In this document: piece after piece, positions 49,333 through 58,085 of the stretch | Layout: each line of letters begins with the position of its first letter | Position numbering within the stretch: the first letter of the stretch is position 1 | Assembly: GCF_001514205.1 (NCBI RefSeq) | Contig: NZ_KQ948771.1 | Span: forward strand, 124,001 to 188,000 | Length of the DNA: 64,000 bases | Direction of reading: 5' to 3' | Source of the DNA: Streptomyces griseoruber | GTDB lineage: Bacteria; Actinomycetota; Actinomycetes; Streptomycetales; Streptomycetaceae | The notes under the pieces: generated by a model | Seen by the model: the letters and a program-made list of their open reading frames with translations, nothing else | Told to the model about the DNA's origin: nothing | The model's database searches: none | Program-made: the position numbers and the translations under genes

Positions 49333-50456
49333 GCCGGCTCCTGCTCCTTCGCGAGGTCGATGATCTGACGCAGGACCGATCCCGCGTGGAGGTCGTCCAT
49401 CGCCTTGTTGATGTCGGCGAGGGCGATGTGGCCCGTGATCAGCTTGTCCAGTGGCAGCCGGCCTTCGAGGTACAGGGCGGCATAGCGCCTGATGTCCTCC
49501 GCGGGGTCGCCGGAACCGAGGTACGAGCCGATCAGTGAGCGCGCCTCGGTGACGAGGGAGAGCGGCGAGATGGTCAGCTGCGTCGCGGGGTGCGGCAGGC
49601 CGACCGTGACGGTCCGGCCGCCCGGACGCGTCAGGGCGATCGCCGTCTCCAGCGCACGTAGGTTGCCGGTGCACTCGACGACGAGGTCGTAGCGTGCGTC
49701 GGCGGCGACCGCGTCCTGCGGGGTGAGCGAGCGCGTCGCACCGAAGCCCCCGGCCCGGGTGAGCTTTCCGGGCAGGACATCGACCGCGAGGACCGCTGAC
49801 GGCTCGGCGCTGGCGGCGATCATCATGGCGGCGAATCCGACACCGCCCAGACCGACTACCGCGACCGACTCCCCGGGCTTCAGTCCGCCGGCGTTGAGCA
49901 CGGCGCCGCCGCCGGTCAGCACCGCGCATCCGAGCACGGCGGCGACGTCGGCCGGCACCTCGGGCGGAACGACCACGAGCGAGGCGATGTCGACGATGGC
50001 GCGGGTCGCGAACGACGACACGCCGCCGTGATGGTCGATGTGCCCGCCGCGCCAGCGCAGCCGTCGCCCGCCGCCCAGCATTTCACCGCGCGCGTTGGCG
50101 GCGCTCCCGCGCGAGCACAGGGCCCATCCGGGGCTGGTGCACGCCTCGCAGGTGCCGCAGATCGGGAGGAAGGTCATGACGACGCGGTCACCGACCGCGA
50201 CACCGTCGGTGTCGGGCCCGCAGCGCACGACGGTGCCGCTGCCCTCGTGGCCGAGCAGCATCGGCACGACGACCTCACGGTTGCCGTTGACGCGGGAAAG
50301 GTCCGAGTGGCAGACGCCTGCCGCCTCCATGCGGACCTCGACCTCGCCCGGTCCGGGCTCGTCGAGTTCGAGCACGTCCACCGTGATCGGGGTCGACTTC
50401 GACCACGGCTCGGCGTCACCCACCCGTTCGAGGACTGCGCCTCTGATCCGTGTCAT
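49329..50456 (-). CDS. Zinc-dependent alcohol dehydrogenase (MDR family)
   Basis: 375 aa from ATG 50456. Catalytic-zinc GVCHSDLS and GHEGSGTVV, structural-zinc Cys cluster CGTCEACTSPGWALC, and Rossmann GLGGVGFAAMMIA. It resembles the long MDR group that includes NDMA- and mycothiol-linked dehydrogenases. First gene of the minus arm; a TTGACA-type promoter with an overlapping palindromic operator lies 230-256 bp upstream. Likely oxidises an alcohol intermediate of the cluster. Confidence 0.93.
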   Translation of the reverse strand: MTRIRGAVLERVGDAEPWSKSTPITVDVLELDEPGPGEVEVRMEAAGVCHSDLSRVNGNREVVVPMLLGHEGSGTVVRCGPDTDGVAVGDRVVMTFLPICGTCEACTSPGWALCSRGSAANARGEMLGGGRRLRWRGGHIDHHGGVSSFATRAIVDIASLVVVPPEVPADVAAVLGCAVLTGGGAVLNAGGLKPGESVAVVGLGGVGFAAMMIAASAEPSAVLAVDVLPGKLTRAGGFGATRSLTPQDAVAADARYDLVVECTGNLRALETAIALTRPGGRTVTVGLPHPATQLTISPLSLVTEARSLIGSYLGSGDPAEDIRRYAALYLEGRLPLDKLITGHIALADINKAMDDLHAGSVLRQIIDLAKEQEPA

Positions 50457-50682
50457 TGCGGACCATCTCCCTTCACCTTCGTGCTGTGTACATGTCGGTT
50501 CGCGGACGGATGCGCCGAGGGCTTCGCCGGGTGCGTCCGCTGCCTCTCCGTGATGCGTCATTCCGCGGCGTCAAGGCCGGACGACGGCTCTTGGGTCACG
50601 GGGGTCAGGGGCAGGCGCCGCTTCAAACAGAGTGAGTGGGCAGCCGGAGGTTCTGGACGAGCTTCGACCCTCGGCAGCCATA

Positions 50683-50699
50683 TGACCGTAATACCGTCA
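50683..50699. promoter_or_regulatory. GntR-type operator copy A
   Basis: TGACCGTAATACCGTCA is palindromic at 14 of 17 positions (TGACnGTAnTACnGTCA), with the central GTA-n-TAC typical of FadR-subfamily GntR sites. It overlaps the -10 box and spacer of the alcohol dehydrogenase promoter. Copies B and C lie at 51153 and 63398. The partial GntR/FCD gene at the right edge is the candidate binder. Confidence 0.7.
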
Positions 50700-50712
50700 C
50701 AGGCAATGTCAA
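50685..50712 (-). promoter_or_regulatory. Promoter of the ADH-SDR-ABM-MBL arm
   Basis: On the minus strand a perfect TTGACA (50712-50707), a 16-bp spacer and TACGGT (50690-50685). The operator copy A covers the -10 box, predicting repression. Confidence 0.6.
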
Positions 50713-50902
50713 GAGACCGGGATGGATCCCGTCAAGGATTGACATCGAGCGAGGCCAGCGTGGGACTGCGCGGCCGCCCCAGGGAGGCGCGACAGGGATG
50801 CTCTGAGCCCTCTGGAGCGTATCCGTATTAGGGCAGAGGTGTTGGCCGCCTCCCTCTAAACCGCCCGGGGCAGGGCTCAGCCCGGACGCGCTAAGGGGCG
50901 GC

Positions 50903-50935
50903 GCAGCCTTCGGCGGACAGGACGCCGAAGGCTGC
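50903..50935. terminator. Strong 13-bp hairpin in the intergenic region
   Basis: GCAGCCTTCGGCG (50903-50915), a 7-nt loop, CGCCGAAGGCTGC (50923-50935): perfect stem. No U-tract, as in many Streptomyces terminators. It lies between divergent promoters with no gene to terminate, so it may be the relic terminator of a lost gene. Confidence 0.5.
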
Positions 50936-51152
50936 ACAACCGAAATGTGGAACTCCGCTAGGGTCCCCATATGCAGCAGGGGGCAGGGGGAGGGGCGGCT
51001 GGGTGCCGGTCAGCTGTGTGAGGAAGTAGCGGCTTCGGCTTCCTGGCTCGTCTGACGCCGGGCGAGTTCACGCAGGGCGGTGGCCGAGGCGTTGCGGACG
51101 TGTGAACCCGCTGTCCACCCACGAGCGCCTAGCTTCATCGAGGCAGAGTGTA

Positions 51153-51169
51153 TGACTGTAATACGCTCA
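51153..51169. promoter_or_regulatory. GntR-type operator copy B
   Basis: TGACTGTAATACGCTCA matches copy A at 14 of 17 positions. It is 435 bp upstream of the LLM monooxygenase gene. Confidence 0.6.
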
Positions 51170-51507
51170 GTGGTGGGGTTGTGAGGTTGACCCCTGCCGC
51201 CTTCGCCAGGTAGCGGGCGCAGCGTCGGGTTCCTCCTCCGCTACGCAGTGCCCAACAGGACAGGTCGTGCAGCTCCCGTCTCCGGGGTCGACCTCGCCGG
51301 CCGAGCCTGTGCCGCCGCACCGCAGGACCACTCCGACGCTGTGCTCAGACCAGCACAGAAGAGATCATGTCGGTTCGGTCCCTGGGTACACCGGGCACCG
51401 CATTCTGTGTCCGCACTGCGTTCTCCAACGAAGGCTTTACGACTGAACCAGATGTGCCTGTACCGCTAGATCGGGTCTCTGGCGGACGGACATCGGCGTT
51501 ATTTTTC

Positions 51508-51525
51508 GGATAGTGATAGCGGCCC
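51508..51525 (+). promoter_or_regulatory. Probable AraC-regulator site of the LLM operon
   Basis: GGATAGTGATAGCGGCCC is shared (14 of 18 positions) with GGATAGTGACACCCGCCC at 55597-55614, in front of the AraC-family gene. It lies 79 bp upstream of the LLM gene start. Confidence 0.55.
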
Positions 51526-51531
51526 GCAGAT

Positions 51532-51573
51532 GGCTACCTTGTGACAGCCAGGTAGCCCAGCCGTTTCGGCTGG
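51532..51573 (+). promoter_or_regulatory. Two consecutive hairpins in the LLM leader
   Basis: GGCTACC (51532-51538) pairs with GGTAGCC (51551-51557), and CCAGCCG (51557-51563) pairs with CGGCTGG (51567-51573) across a TTT loop. The two share one base and cannot both be fully formed. They end 30 nt before the GTG. An attenuator or RNA-stability role is possible. Confidence 0.4.
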
Positions 51574-51603
51574 TACTCATCACTACGTGACCGGAGTAAT
51601 TCC

Positions 51604-52746
51604 GTGACCATGCCCGTGCATCAGCAGGACACCTTCGGCGTCGGAGAAGTTGATGTCGCCACGACACCCATGATGAACGACCAGAAGTTCAAGCTCGGGG
51701 TCTTCGCCTTCAATTGCAGCGGCGGCATCGTCAACAGCCACGCCCCCACATCCTTCCGCGTCACCTGGGAGCAGCAGAAGAGAATCGCTCAGCTCGCCGA
51801 CAGGAGTGGCTTCGAAGCAATCGTTCCCATCGCGCGGTGGCGAGGCTTCGGTGGTGAGACGAACTTCAACGGCGTGTGCTACGAAACCTTCACGTGGGCG
51901 GCGGGACTTGCGGAGGCCACGGAGAACATCCACGTCTTCACCACCTGTCACCTGCCAACCGTGCATCCTATCGCGGCCGCCAAGATGGCCACCACCATCG
52001 ACCACATCTCCAACGGCCGTTACGGCATCAACTTGGTCATGGGCTGGTTCACCCCGGAAATGGAGATGTTCGGCAAGAAGCAGCTGGAACACGACGACAG
52101 GTACGCGTTCGGTAGCGAGTGGGTCGAGTTCGCCGAAGAGTTGTGGACCAAGGACGGCTCATTCGACTTCGACGGTAAGTACTTCCAGTCCAAGGGCGTC
52201 GAGGCATACCCGAAGCCACTGTCGAAGCCCCGCCCCGTACTGCTCAACGCCGGCACGTCACGCGCCGCACTGGAGTTCAACGCCAAGCATGTCGACGTCA
52301 ACTTCACCGCTCTCGACACCCGCGAGAGCATGAGGGAGTACTCCGACATGATCAAAGCCCGCGCGAAGAACAGGTACCAGCGCGACATCCAGGTGATGAC
52401 CATGGCGCTGGTGGTGTGCCGCGACACCGAAGCGGAAGCCAAGGCGGCGCACCAGGAGATCCTTGACCAGGGGGACTGGCCGGGCGCGCGCAACATCATG
52501 AGCGTTCTCGGGATCGAGAGCCAGTCGTCGAACGCGCAGATCGAGAGGATGCAGGAGCGGTTCATCGCGGGCTGGGGCGGAATCAACCTGGTCGGCACGC
52601 CCGAACAGGTTGTCGAGCAGTTCCAGCGGCTTTCCGATGCCGGAATGGACGGCGCCTTGATCGGATTCCTGGACTACGCCGAGGAACTCGAGTACTTCAA
52701 CGAGAAGGTCATGCCCCTGATGCGTGCTGCCGGCCTCAGGCACTGA
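51604..52746 (+). CDS. LLM-class flavin-dependent monooxygenase (RutA-like)
   Basis: 380 aa, GTG 51604 with GGAG 8 nt upstream. Bacterial luciferase-like TIM barrel: KLGVFAFNCSGGI, RSGFEAIVPIARWRGFGG, YETFTWAAGLAEATENIHV, AAAKMATTIDHISNGRYGIN, LVMGWFTPEMEMFGKKQLEH. The group includes RutA (uracil ring opening), DszA-type sulfone and alkanesulfonate oxygenases and type II Baeyer-Villiger enzymes, all using FMNH2 from a separate reductase. A flavin reductase gene is in the same operon. First gene of the plus arm, with the AraC-type site upstream. Substrate unknown. Confidence 0.92.
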   Translation: MTMPVHQQDTFGVGEVDVATTPMMNDQKFKLGVFAFNCSGGIVNSHAPTSFRVTWEQQKRIAQLADRSGFEAIVPIARWRGFGGETNFNGVCYETFTWAAGLAEATENIHVFTTCHLPTVHPIAAAKMATTIDHISNGRYGINLVMGWFTPEMEMFGKKQLEHDDRYAFGSEWVEFAEELWTKDGSFDFDGKYFQSKGVEAYPKPLSKPRPVLLNAGTSRAALEFNAKHVDVNFTALDTRESMREYSDMIKARAKNRYQRDIQVMTMALVVCRDTEAEAKAAHQEILDQGDWPGARNIMSVLGIESQSSNAQIERMQERFIAGWGGINLVGTPEQVVEQFQRLSDAGMDGALIGFLDYAEELEYFNEKVMPLMRAAGLRH

Positions 52747-52784
52747 TCGACCGGCCGTGCATCGTCTCCGGAAAGGGAGGAAAC

Positions 52785-53075
52785 GTGACCTTCACGGTTG
52801 TTGCTCGATACACCGTCACCGATGGGCACACTGACCGGCTCCTGGAGCTGCTGCGGCAGGTACGGGAAGAGACTCTGAAGGAGCCTGGTTGCATCTCGTA
52901 TGAACCGCATCGATCGGCCGACGATGAAAGTGTCTTCTTCATCGTCGAGAGGTACCAGGAAGCAGCTGACTTCGATCACCACTTCTCCACACCTCACGTG
53001 AAGGACATCGTGCTCGGGCAGATTGTTCCTCTGTTGTCGGATCGAGTGGTCACCAAAGGACTGCCCATCTTCTGA
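52785..53075 (+). CDS. ABM-fold quinol monooxygenase-like protein
   Basis: 96 aa from GTG 52785 with GGGAGGAAAC upstream. TVVARYTVTDGHTDRLLELL, EETLKEPGCISYEPHRSADD, FFIVERYQEAADFDHHFSTP are typical of the ABM/YgiN family. It is 38 bp downstream of the LLM gene and paralogous to the protein at 48161-48487. Confidence 0.88.
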   Translation: MTFTVVARYTVTDGHTDRLLELLRQVREETLKEPGCISYEPHRSADDESVFFIVERYQEAADFDHHFSTPHVKDIVLGQIVPLLSDRVVTKGLPIF

Positions 53076-53228
53076 CCTTCGGGCAGATACGTGGCCATGG
53101 TCCTCTTCGGTATACCGCTGAAAACTCGCGGTCTTTGCAATCGAATTGTGCCGCCGATGCCGTCGGCTCTGGCGGCGCAATTCATCCCCACGGATTTCCC
53201 CAGTTGCTTGGAAAGTGATGGGAGCATC

Positions 53229-53786
53229 ATGTCCATATCATCGGACACCATGACAGAGACTCCTCGCGTCGAAGAACCTCTCAGTCCGCGGAATCTGCGC
53301 AGAACTCTGGGGCTGTTCTGTTCAGGTCTGACCGTCATATCCGCCGCCGACGAAACCGGTCCGATCGGCTTCACCTGCCAGTCGTTCGCCTCGCTCTCTC
53401 TCGATCCGGCGCTGGTGAGCTTCAATCCCGCACGTACCTCGACGACCTGGCCGCGCATCCGTGCCGTGGGTAACTTCTGCGTCAACGTCCTGGCGACGAA
53501 CCAGGAAGAGATCTCGAACGCCTTCGCCAAGTCCGGCGCCGACAAGTTCGCGGGTGTGCACTGGTCGCCCGCGCCATCCGGCGCCCCCATCCTGGACGGC
53601 GCCATCGCGTGGGCCGACTGCACCGTGTGGGCCGAGTACGACGGTGGCGACCACACGATCGTCGCCGCGGAGATACGGGCGCTGGGCTCCGATGCGACGC
53701 AGCACCCGCTCGTATTCTTCGGCGGCAAGTACGGACTTCCTGGGCCTGCGGGCAACGTCTCCACTGTCACCGGCAAGGAAAGGTGA
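53229..53786 (+). CDS. Flavin reductase (FMN reductase, HpaC/RutF-like)
   Basis: 185 aa from ATG 53229 with GGGAGC upstream. Flavin reductase-like domain: LRRTLGLFCSGLTVISAADE, GFTCQSFASLSLDPALVSFN, NFCVNVLATNQEEISNAFAK and a C-terminal HPLVFFGGKYG. It should supply FMNH2 to the LLM monooxygenase encoded 0.5 kb upstream. The next gene starts 7 bp after its stop. Confidence 0.93.
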   Translation: MSISSDTMTETPRVEEPLSPRNLRRTLGLFCSGLTVISAADETGPIGFTCQSFASLSLDPALVSFNPARTSTTWPRIRAVGNFCVNVLATNQEEISNAFAKSGADKFAGVHWSPAPSGAPILDGAIAWADCTVWAEYDGGDHTIVAAEIRALGSDATQHPLVFFGGKYGLPGPAGNVSTVTGKER

Positions 53787-53793
53787 GTAGAAC

Positions 53794-54609
53794 TTGACCA
53801 GGGAAGCAGCTCAGGAGTTCCCCGCCCTGCGGCGCGACGTAGAGCGCGTCATCGCGACGCTGACTCGCGAAGAGTGGATGATAGACTCGGCCTGTGCCGG
53901 GTGGCGGATCCGTGACGTGGTGGCCCACATGGCTGCGAACGCTCATGAGGCCATCGATCCCATCCCCGAACCCGAGGGCGCGCCGCCGCTCCCATCGAAC
54001 CGTGAACGACAGCACGATGTGCGTGTCGACCGGCGACGGAACCGTTCGATCGAGGAGATTCTTGACGAGTTCCACACCTATGTCCCGCTGTTCGAGCAGA
54101 AGCTGCTCGCCCAGCAGGAAGAGCCTCAAGCGTCGGTTCCCGTGACGATCCCGACTTTGGGAACCTATCCAACGCACGCCCTGGCCAACGCCCAGGTGTT
54201 CGACTACTTCTGTCATCTGCGGCACGACATCCTGCAGCCCTACGGGCCTGTCGACCCCGCCCTGGCGGCTCGGGCCCTCGAGCCGGTGAGTCACGCCGCA
54301 CTGTACGCGGCGGTGCAGTGGATGATGTGGGGGCTGCCGCAGATGCAGGGCTCGTTGCTCGACGAGACGGTGACGGCGCCTGTGACTTTCGAGTTCACTG
54401 GCGCCGGGGCGAGTGTGTGGACGGTAAGCCGGCGCACGGACGGGGGCCTGAGCACTGGCGAGGGTGACTTCGGAGCAGTGCGCGTGATTTCGGACGCGAG
54501 TGCGTTCGTGGCGTGGGGGACAACTCGGCGTCCTTGGGTGGACCACTGCAAGATCGACGGCCCGCAAGAGCTGGCTGTTCCACTGCTCGATGCACTGGAC
54601 ATAGTCTGA
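53794..54609 (+). CDS. Mycothiol-dependent maleylpyruvate isomerase-family protein
   Basis: 271 aa, probable TTG start 7 bp after the reductase stop. The N-terminal DinB/MDMPI domain has AGWRIRDVVAHMAANAHEAI and a second His in YFCHLRHDIL, the positions that bind metal in maleylpyruvate isomerases. The C-terminal domain (AVRVISDASAFVAWGTTRR, LLDALDIV) is SCP2-like, as in the family. Such enzymes use mycothiol to isomerise ring-fission products or act as thiol transferases. Last gene of the LLM operon. Confidence 0.85.
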   Translation: MTREAAQEFPALRRDVERVIATLTREEWMIDSACAGWRIRDVVAHMAANAHEAIDPIPEPEGAPPLPSNRERQHDVRVDRRRNRSIEEILDEFHTYVPLFEQKLLAQQEEPQASVPVTIPTLGTYPTHALANAQVFDYFCHLRHDILQPYGPVDPALAARALEPVSHAALYAAVQWMMWGLPQMQGSLLDETVTAPVTFEFTGAGASVWTVSRRTDGGLSTGEGDFGAVRVISDASAFVAWGTTRRPWVDHCKIDGPQELAVPLLDALDIV

Positions 54610-54837
54610 CCCGTTGTTCCGACATGCGATGGAACAGCGAGGGCTTTCAGCCTCGGCGCTCCAGGGGTGAGGACGGCTGCGACGATTGCCGTACTCGATT
54701 CGGGCTGCATCGGTCCTTGCGGAAGCTCCGCCATGACTTCAGTCGTGCTACGGCGCGTTCGACCGGTGCCCGTGCAGCGGAGAGCGCGCAAGCGTGAGGT
54801 CGCGGCTGGGCAGACGTCTAAGCGGTGACGTCACACA

Positions 54838-55402
54838 TGGCCGGCTCCCATGTAGGCGCGGTCGGCCAGGACGGGGATGCCCTGGTGTTCGCAGATCCGG
54901 ATGACGCGGCAGGTGTGGGCCGCGGTCAGAACGTGCGCGCGGCCGGGCAGTGTGCGTGAGATCCACAGCAGCCGACCATCAGGATCGGTCACCAGCTGCA
55001 CGTTCACTCTGCGCCGGCGGTGCTTGTGGGAGTAATCTGCCCGGCTGTCGTCGCTCCTGTCGCACTCCGCCAGCGTTGCCCTCGAGCAGGACGTAGTCGG
55101 GTCCGCTTCGCGCAGTGCGCGTAGCAGGCCGGGCACGCGGTCGGCGAGCAGGTCGATGACGGCTGCCACGTAGGCGTGGGCGGTATCGACGGGGATTCCG
55201 ACGCCGGCCGCGAGCTGGGCCAGGGTGTCGTGCCGACGCAGGTATACCAAGCCGACGAGCGCACGTTGGTGAGGCGGGAGTCTGCAGCGGCGGTGACCCT
55301 CGCGGGTGACGACGAGCATCGTGACCCACTCGACCAGCGCATGAGGCAGAACGAGTGCGGCAGGATGGGGAACCAACGCGGCTCCTGTGCCTGTGGGTTG
55401 AG
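54838..55402 (-). pseudogene. Decayed IS5-type transposase, 3' truncated
   Basis: The frame reads ALVLPHALVEWVTMLVVTRE, LPPHQRALVGLVYLRRHDTL, LADRVPGLLRALREADP, then TLAECDRSDDSRADYSHKHR, RAHVLTAAHTCRVIRICEHQ, VLADRAYMGAGHV and stops. In the READP..TLAECD interval a one-base loss and a one-base gain shift the frame for about seven residues; the correct DYVLLEG is still readable in the next frame. That interval contains the first catalytic acidic residue. The C-terminal third with the last catalytic Glu is missing. Inactive. Confidence 0.8.
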
Positions 55403-55435
55403 ACTTCGAACACCTCCCCCAACGGCACAGGAGCC
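55380..55435. repeat. 12-bp inverted repeat at the 5' end of the transposase relic
   Basis: GGCTCCTGTGCC (55380-55391) and GGCACAGGAGCC (55424-55435), perfect arms around a 32-nt loop. It lies at the upstream end of the transposase relic and is probably part of the old element's terminal region. Confidence 0.55.
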
Positions 55436-55576
55436 TCGTGCGTCGCACACACCACCGGCGTCCCCCGATCAGTGGCCACGCTGAAAGACCTCAGTGAGTC
55501 CGTGCCGAACGACAGGGTGCCGCGACGTGCGGCAGGTAAATGTGAGAGCCGCTATCGGTAGATGAATTCGCGGAAC

Positions 55577-55614
55577 GGATAGTCGCGACGTTCTGTGGAT
55601 AGTGACACCCGCCC
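55577..55614 (+). promoter_or_regulatory. AraC-type tandem sites in front of the AraC gene
   Basis: GGATAGT occurs at 55577 and 55597, 20 bp apart; the second copy extends as GGATAGTGACACCCGCCC and matches the site upstream of the LLM operon. Spacing of about two helical turns is usual for AraC-family direct repeats. Confidence 0.55.
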
Positions 55615-55660
55615 ATACTTGCTCTAGTGTCTTGCGCAAGCCTAGGCCATACGGTTTCCC

Positions 55661-56818
55661 ATGATGGCGGGTGGAGGTGGCGAAGTGATCACAGGTTTGA
55701 GCGGCGATACTCGAGGCCGCTCCGGAGCAGAATCCAGGCGTGGGCAGCGAGGTGCGAAAGATCTTCTTCGCAGCTCTGAGCCCGCCAATCCGGCACCGGG
55801 GCACCTCCTTTCGCACACCCCTGATCGATCTTCTCGGCAGCCGGATGCGCAACTGCGGCCCGACACCCTGAGGACCAGGGACTTCGACGAGGCTCATGAC
55901 GTGATTGCGTCCGTTTACGTGCCTCATGAACTGAAGTCTCACGACGGGAAACGGCTGGACTTCAAGTTTCATCTTCTGCGGTCTCAGCAACTACTCATCG
56001 GGCACCTCGGTTACGGGGCGGACGCCGAGTTGCTGGTCCCGCAGATGCTGCAGAACTACCACCTCAACCTGACCATGCAAGGCAGGAGCATGGTGACACA
56101 GGCTGGTCGGCGTGTGGTGACGACGGGGATGTGCCAGGGGGTGATGGTCCGGCCGTTCGATGACTTCACCGTCCGCTGGAGCCCTGATGCTCTGCAGTAC
56201 GCCGTCCTGCTGTCGAGCAAGGCGGTCGAGGAACATCTGGGAGTGTTGCTGAACCATCCTGTGGAGGGGCCGATCGATTTTTCGCTCGGCTTTGACATGA
56301 CTACAGGAGCCGGACAGGGCCTGGTCTCAGCGGTCCGCTTTCTGCGTTCCGAACTCGCCCGGCCTGGAGGCGTCGCTGAGTTTCCGCTTGCTCTGAGGCA
56401 GTTGGAGTCATTCGTGCTGACGCAACTGCTGTTGGCTGTGCCGCACAGCTATAGTGACGAGCTCTGCACGCCGACGAAGCCGGCGCAACGCAACAGGATC
56501 AAGGACGTCATCGACCTTGTCGATTCGCAACCTGAGTCAGACCTGTCCATCGCGCGTCTAGCCGAGGTCGCAGGTGTCAGCGCGAAGTCGCTGCAAGTGG
56601 GATTTCGTGAGGCCACGGGAATTACACCGATGGCATACGTTCGAAAAGTCCGTCTCGAGCGAGTCCGAAATGAATTGATCTCCCTGGCGGGTCGGCGTTC
56701 CATTACCGACATCGCCACATATTGGGGATTCCTGCACCTAGGCCGATTCTCCTCATATTACCGGCAGCAATATGGTGAGACTCCCACGGAGACCGTCCGA
56801 AAGGCATTGCGTGGCTGA
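55661..56818 (+). CDS. AraC-family transcriptional activator
   Basis: 385 aa (the first 60-70 residues look unstructured and the real start may be later). An AraC_binding_2-like domain (about 70-260; YHLNLTMQGRSMVTQAGRRV) is followed by a two-motif AraC helix-turn-helix (LSIARLAEVAGVSAKSLQVG then RSITDIATYWGFLHLGRFSS YYRQQYGETP). It sits in the middle of the catabolic cluster, and its own promoter region shares a motif with the LLM operon, so it is the likely activator of that operon. Confidence 0.9.
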   Translation: MMAGGGGEVITGLSGDTRGRSGAESRRGQRGAKDLLRSSEPANPAPGHLLSHTPDRSSRQPDAQLRPDTLRTRDFDEAHDVIASVYVPHELKSHDGKRLDFKFHLLRSQQLLIGHLGYGADAELLVPQMLQNYHLNLTMQGRSMVTQAGRRVVTTGMCQGVMVRPFDDFTVRWSPDALQYAVLLSSKAVEEHLGVLLNHPVEGPIDFSLGFDMTTGAGQGLVSAVRFLRSELARPGGVAEFPLALRQLESFVLTQLLLAVPHSYSDELCTPTKPAQRNRIKDVIDLVDSQPESDLSIARLAEVAGVSAKSLQVGFREATGITPMAYVRKVRLERVRNELISLAGRRSITDIATYWGFLHLGRFSSYYRQQYGETPTETVRKALRG

Positions 56819-57009
56819 CCGAGCCGCTGACTTTCCAGGTGATCTGGCGGGAATTCCGGCCGAGCGCCGCCACAGGTGGGCTGGCCGGCGCGGTATCGGC
56901 GAGCGCGATGGTCGGACCGCCGCGGTGGACGTCGACGCGGTCTACCGCGGTGCGCGGTCCGAGCACCTGACCCATGGGAAGCGTGTTGCAGGAGGCCGTG
57001 ATTTTGTAG

Positions 57010-57512
57010 GTCAAAGCCCGGCCACGGCTGTTCTGACAACGAGGCGCGGGTGAGATTGCGCGTGCGAGCGACGGCCTGGACCGCGTGGTGGAGGCCGTCG
57101 CCGGGCTGTCGGTAGTCTCGGAGGATCTTGCAGTTCTTCAGTCGGCCGATCGCATGCTTGACCCGCGCACGGACCCGCCGATGTTCCGCGTTGTCGGCTT
57201 CCTCACCAGCCAGCAGGGCCCGGCAGGGTCGTTAGCGGTGTGGGACGACCAGGCCGGTGTTGATGTAGGCGCCGTCGCCGAGGACGGTGATGTCCTGGCA
57301 CTGGTCCGGCAGACCAGAGTGGGGCGTTAGATCGGCTCATGCGCGAGGAGGGGCCGAGAGCCGCTGAATCACCCGGGACACAGAGGCCGACGAGACCCCG
57401 AACGGCGGCGCGAGCGGCTCCCGCACGACCTTCAGCAGCCGCTCGAACTGCTTCATCCGCAGCCCCGTGAACGTCTCCACCCACAACGGATCAGCCCTCA
57501 ACACCCCACGCA
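57010..57512 (-). pseudogene. Second decayed transposase, internally deleted
   Basis: Minus-strand pieces read DPLWVETFTGLRMKQFERLL, then after a gap PFGVSSASVSRVIQRLSAPP and a stop, then LPDQCQDITVLGDGAYINTG LVVPHR, a stop, and EEADNAEHRRVRARVKHAIG RLKNCKILRDYRQ. They are ordered parts of an IS5-type DDE transposase with the middle (including the first catalytic Asp) deleted and two nonsense codons. Different from the relic at 54838-55402. Confidence 0.75.
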
Positions 57513-57624
57513 TGCAAGTGAAATGCTCTGATCACAGCCTTCTGCAACACGCTTTGGCGCGAGGGCACTGGACCGCCAGCATCTGGGCTCGCCTCTTCGG
57601 GGTGCGGGCGAACGCCGTCTCGGG

Positions 57625-58030
57625 TTGGCGCGAGCACGACTACGCGCTGGTCGTCCTGGACGCCCGGGTACCGCCCGCTCGAAGAGCGATATGGCCTCCC
57701 AGGACACAGCGGCTGGTCCGGACGTGTACGACACCGTCGAGTCGATCGCCGCCCCAAAGTGGTCGACGGGCAAGGTCGCGATGGTGGCCAACCCCCAGCT
57801 CGCCATGGTGCAGTGGCCGGCCACCGCCCAACGTCCGCCGTATCTGACGGCCATCGACCCGTGGGAGGGGGTGACCGACGTCTATCGTGACGTCGTCGTG
57901 CGCGGCGGCATCCCCGACACGGTGTTCCACACGGGCACATCATTGCTTTCCCCCACGGAACCGGCCGGTTCGACGACCTCGCCGAGATGATGCGTCACCA
58001 CCCCAAGGAGAACGCCTGCTGGCCCGACTA
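57625..58030 (+). pseudogene. CocE/NonD-type hydrolase pseudogene, 5' piece (interrupted by IS)
   Basis: REHDYALVVLDAR in one frame, then SDMASQDTAAGPDVYDTVES, STGKVAMVANPQLAMVQW, YLTAIDPWEGVTDVYRDVVV RGG in a second, and TGRFDDLAEMMRHHPKENAC in a third. These are consecutive parts of a CocE/NonD (S15) serine hydrolase. The nucleophile motif usually GNS is here ANP, so the Ser is lost, and there are at least two frameshifts. The frame ends at the left end of the IS element, where the junction creates TAG. The 3' piece is at 59367-59601. Confidence 0.75.
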
Positions 58031-58085
58031 GGTCGTGTTTTGAAAGTCGGCTCTGCTCCTTGTCCCGCATCGCGATGATCTCGGT

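Larger units (their letters stand above)
50457..51603. other. Long divergent intergenic region of the catabolic cluster
   Basis: 1147 bp without a convincing gene. It holds two copies of the GntR-type operator (50683-50699, 51153-51169), the ADH promoter, a strong hairpin (50903-50935), the AraC-type motif (51508-51525) and two leader hairpins. A 42-aa frame on the minus strand from ATG 51138 (MKLGARGWTAGSHVRNASAT) begins 15 bp after the second operator copy but lacks a ribosome site. Confidence 0.6.
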
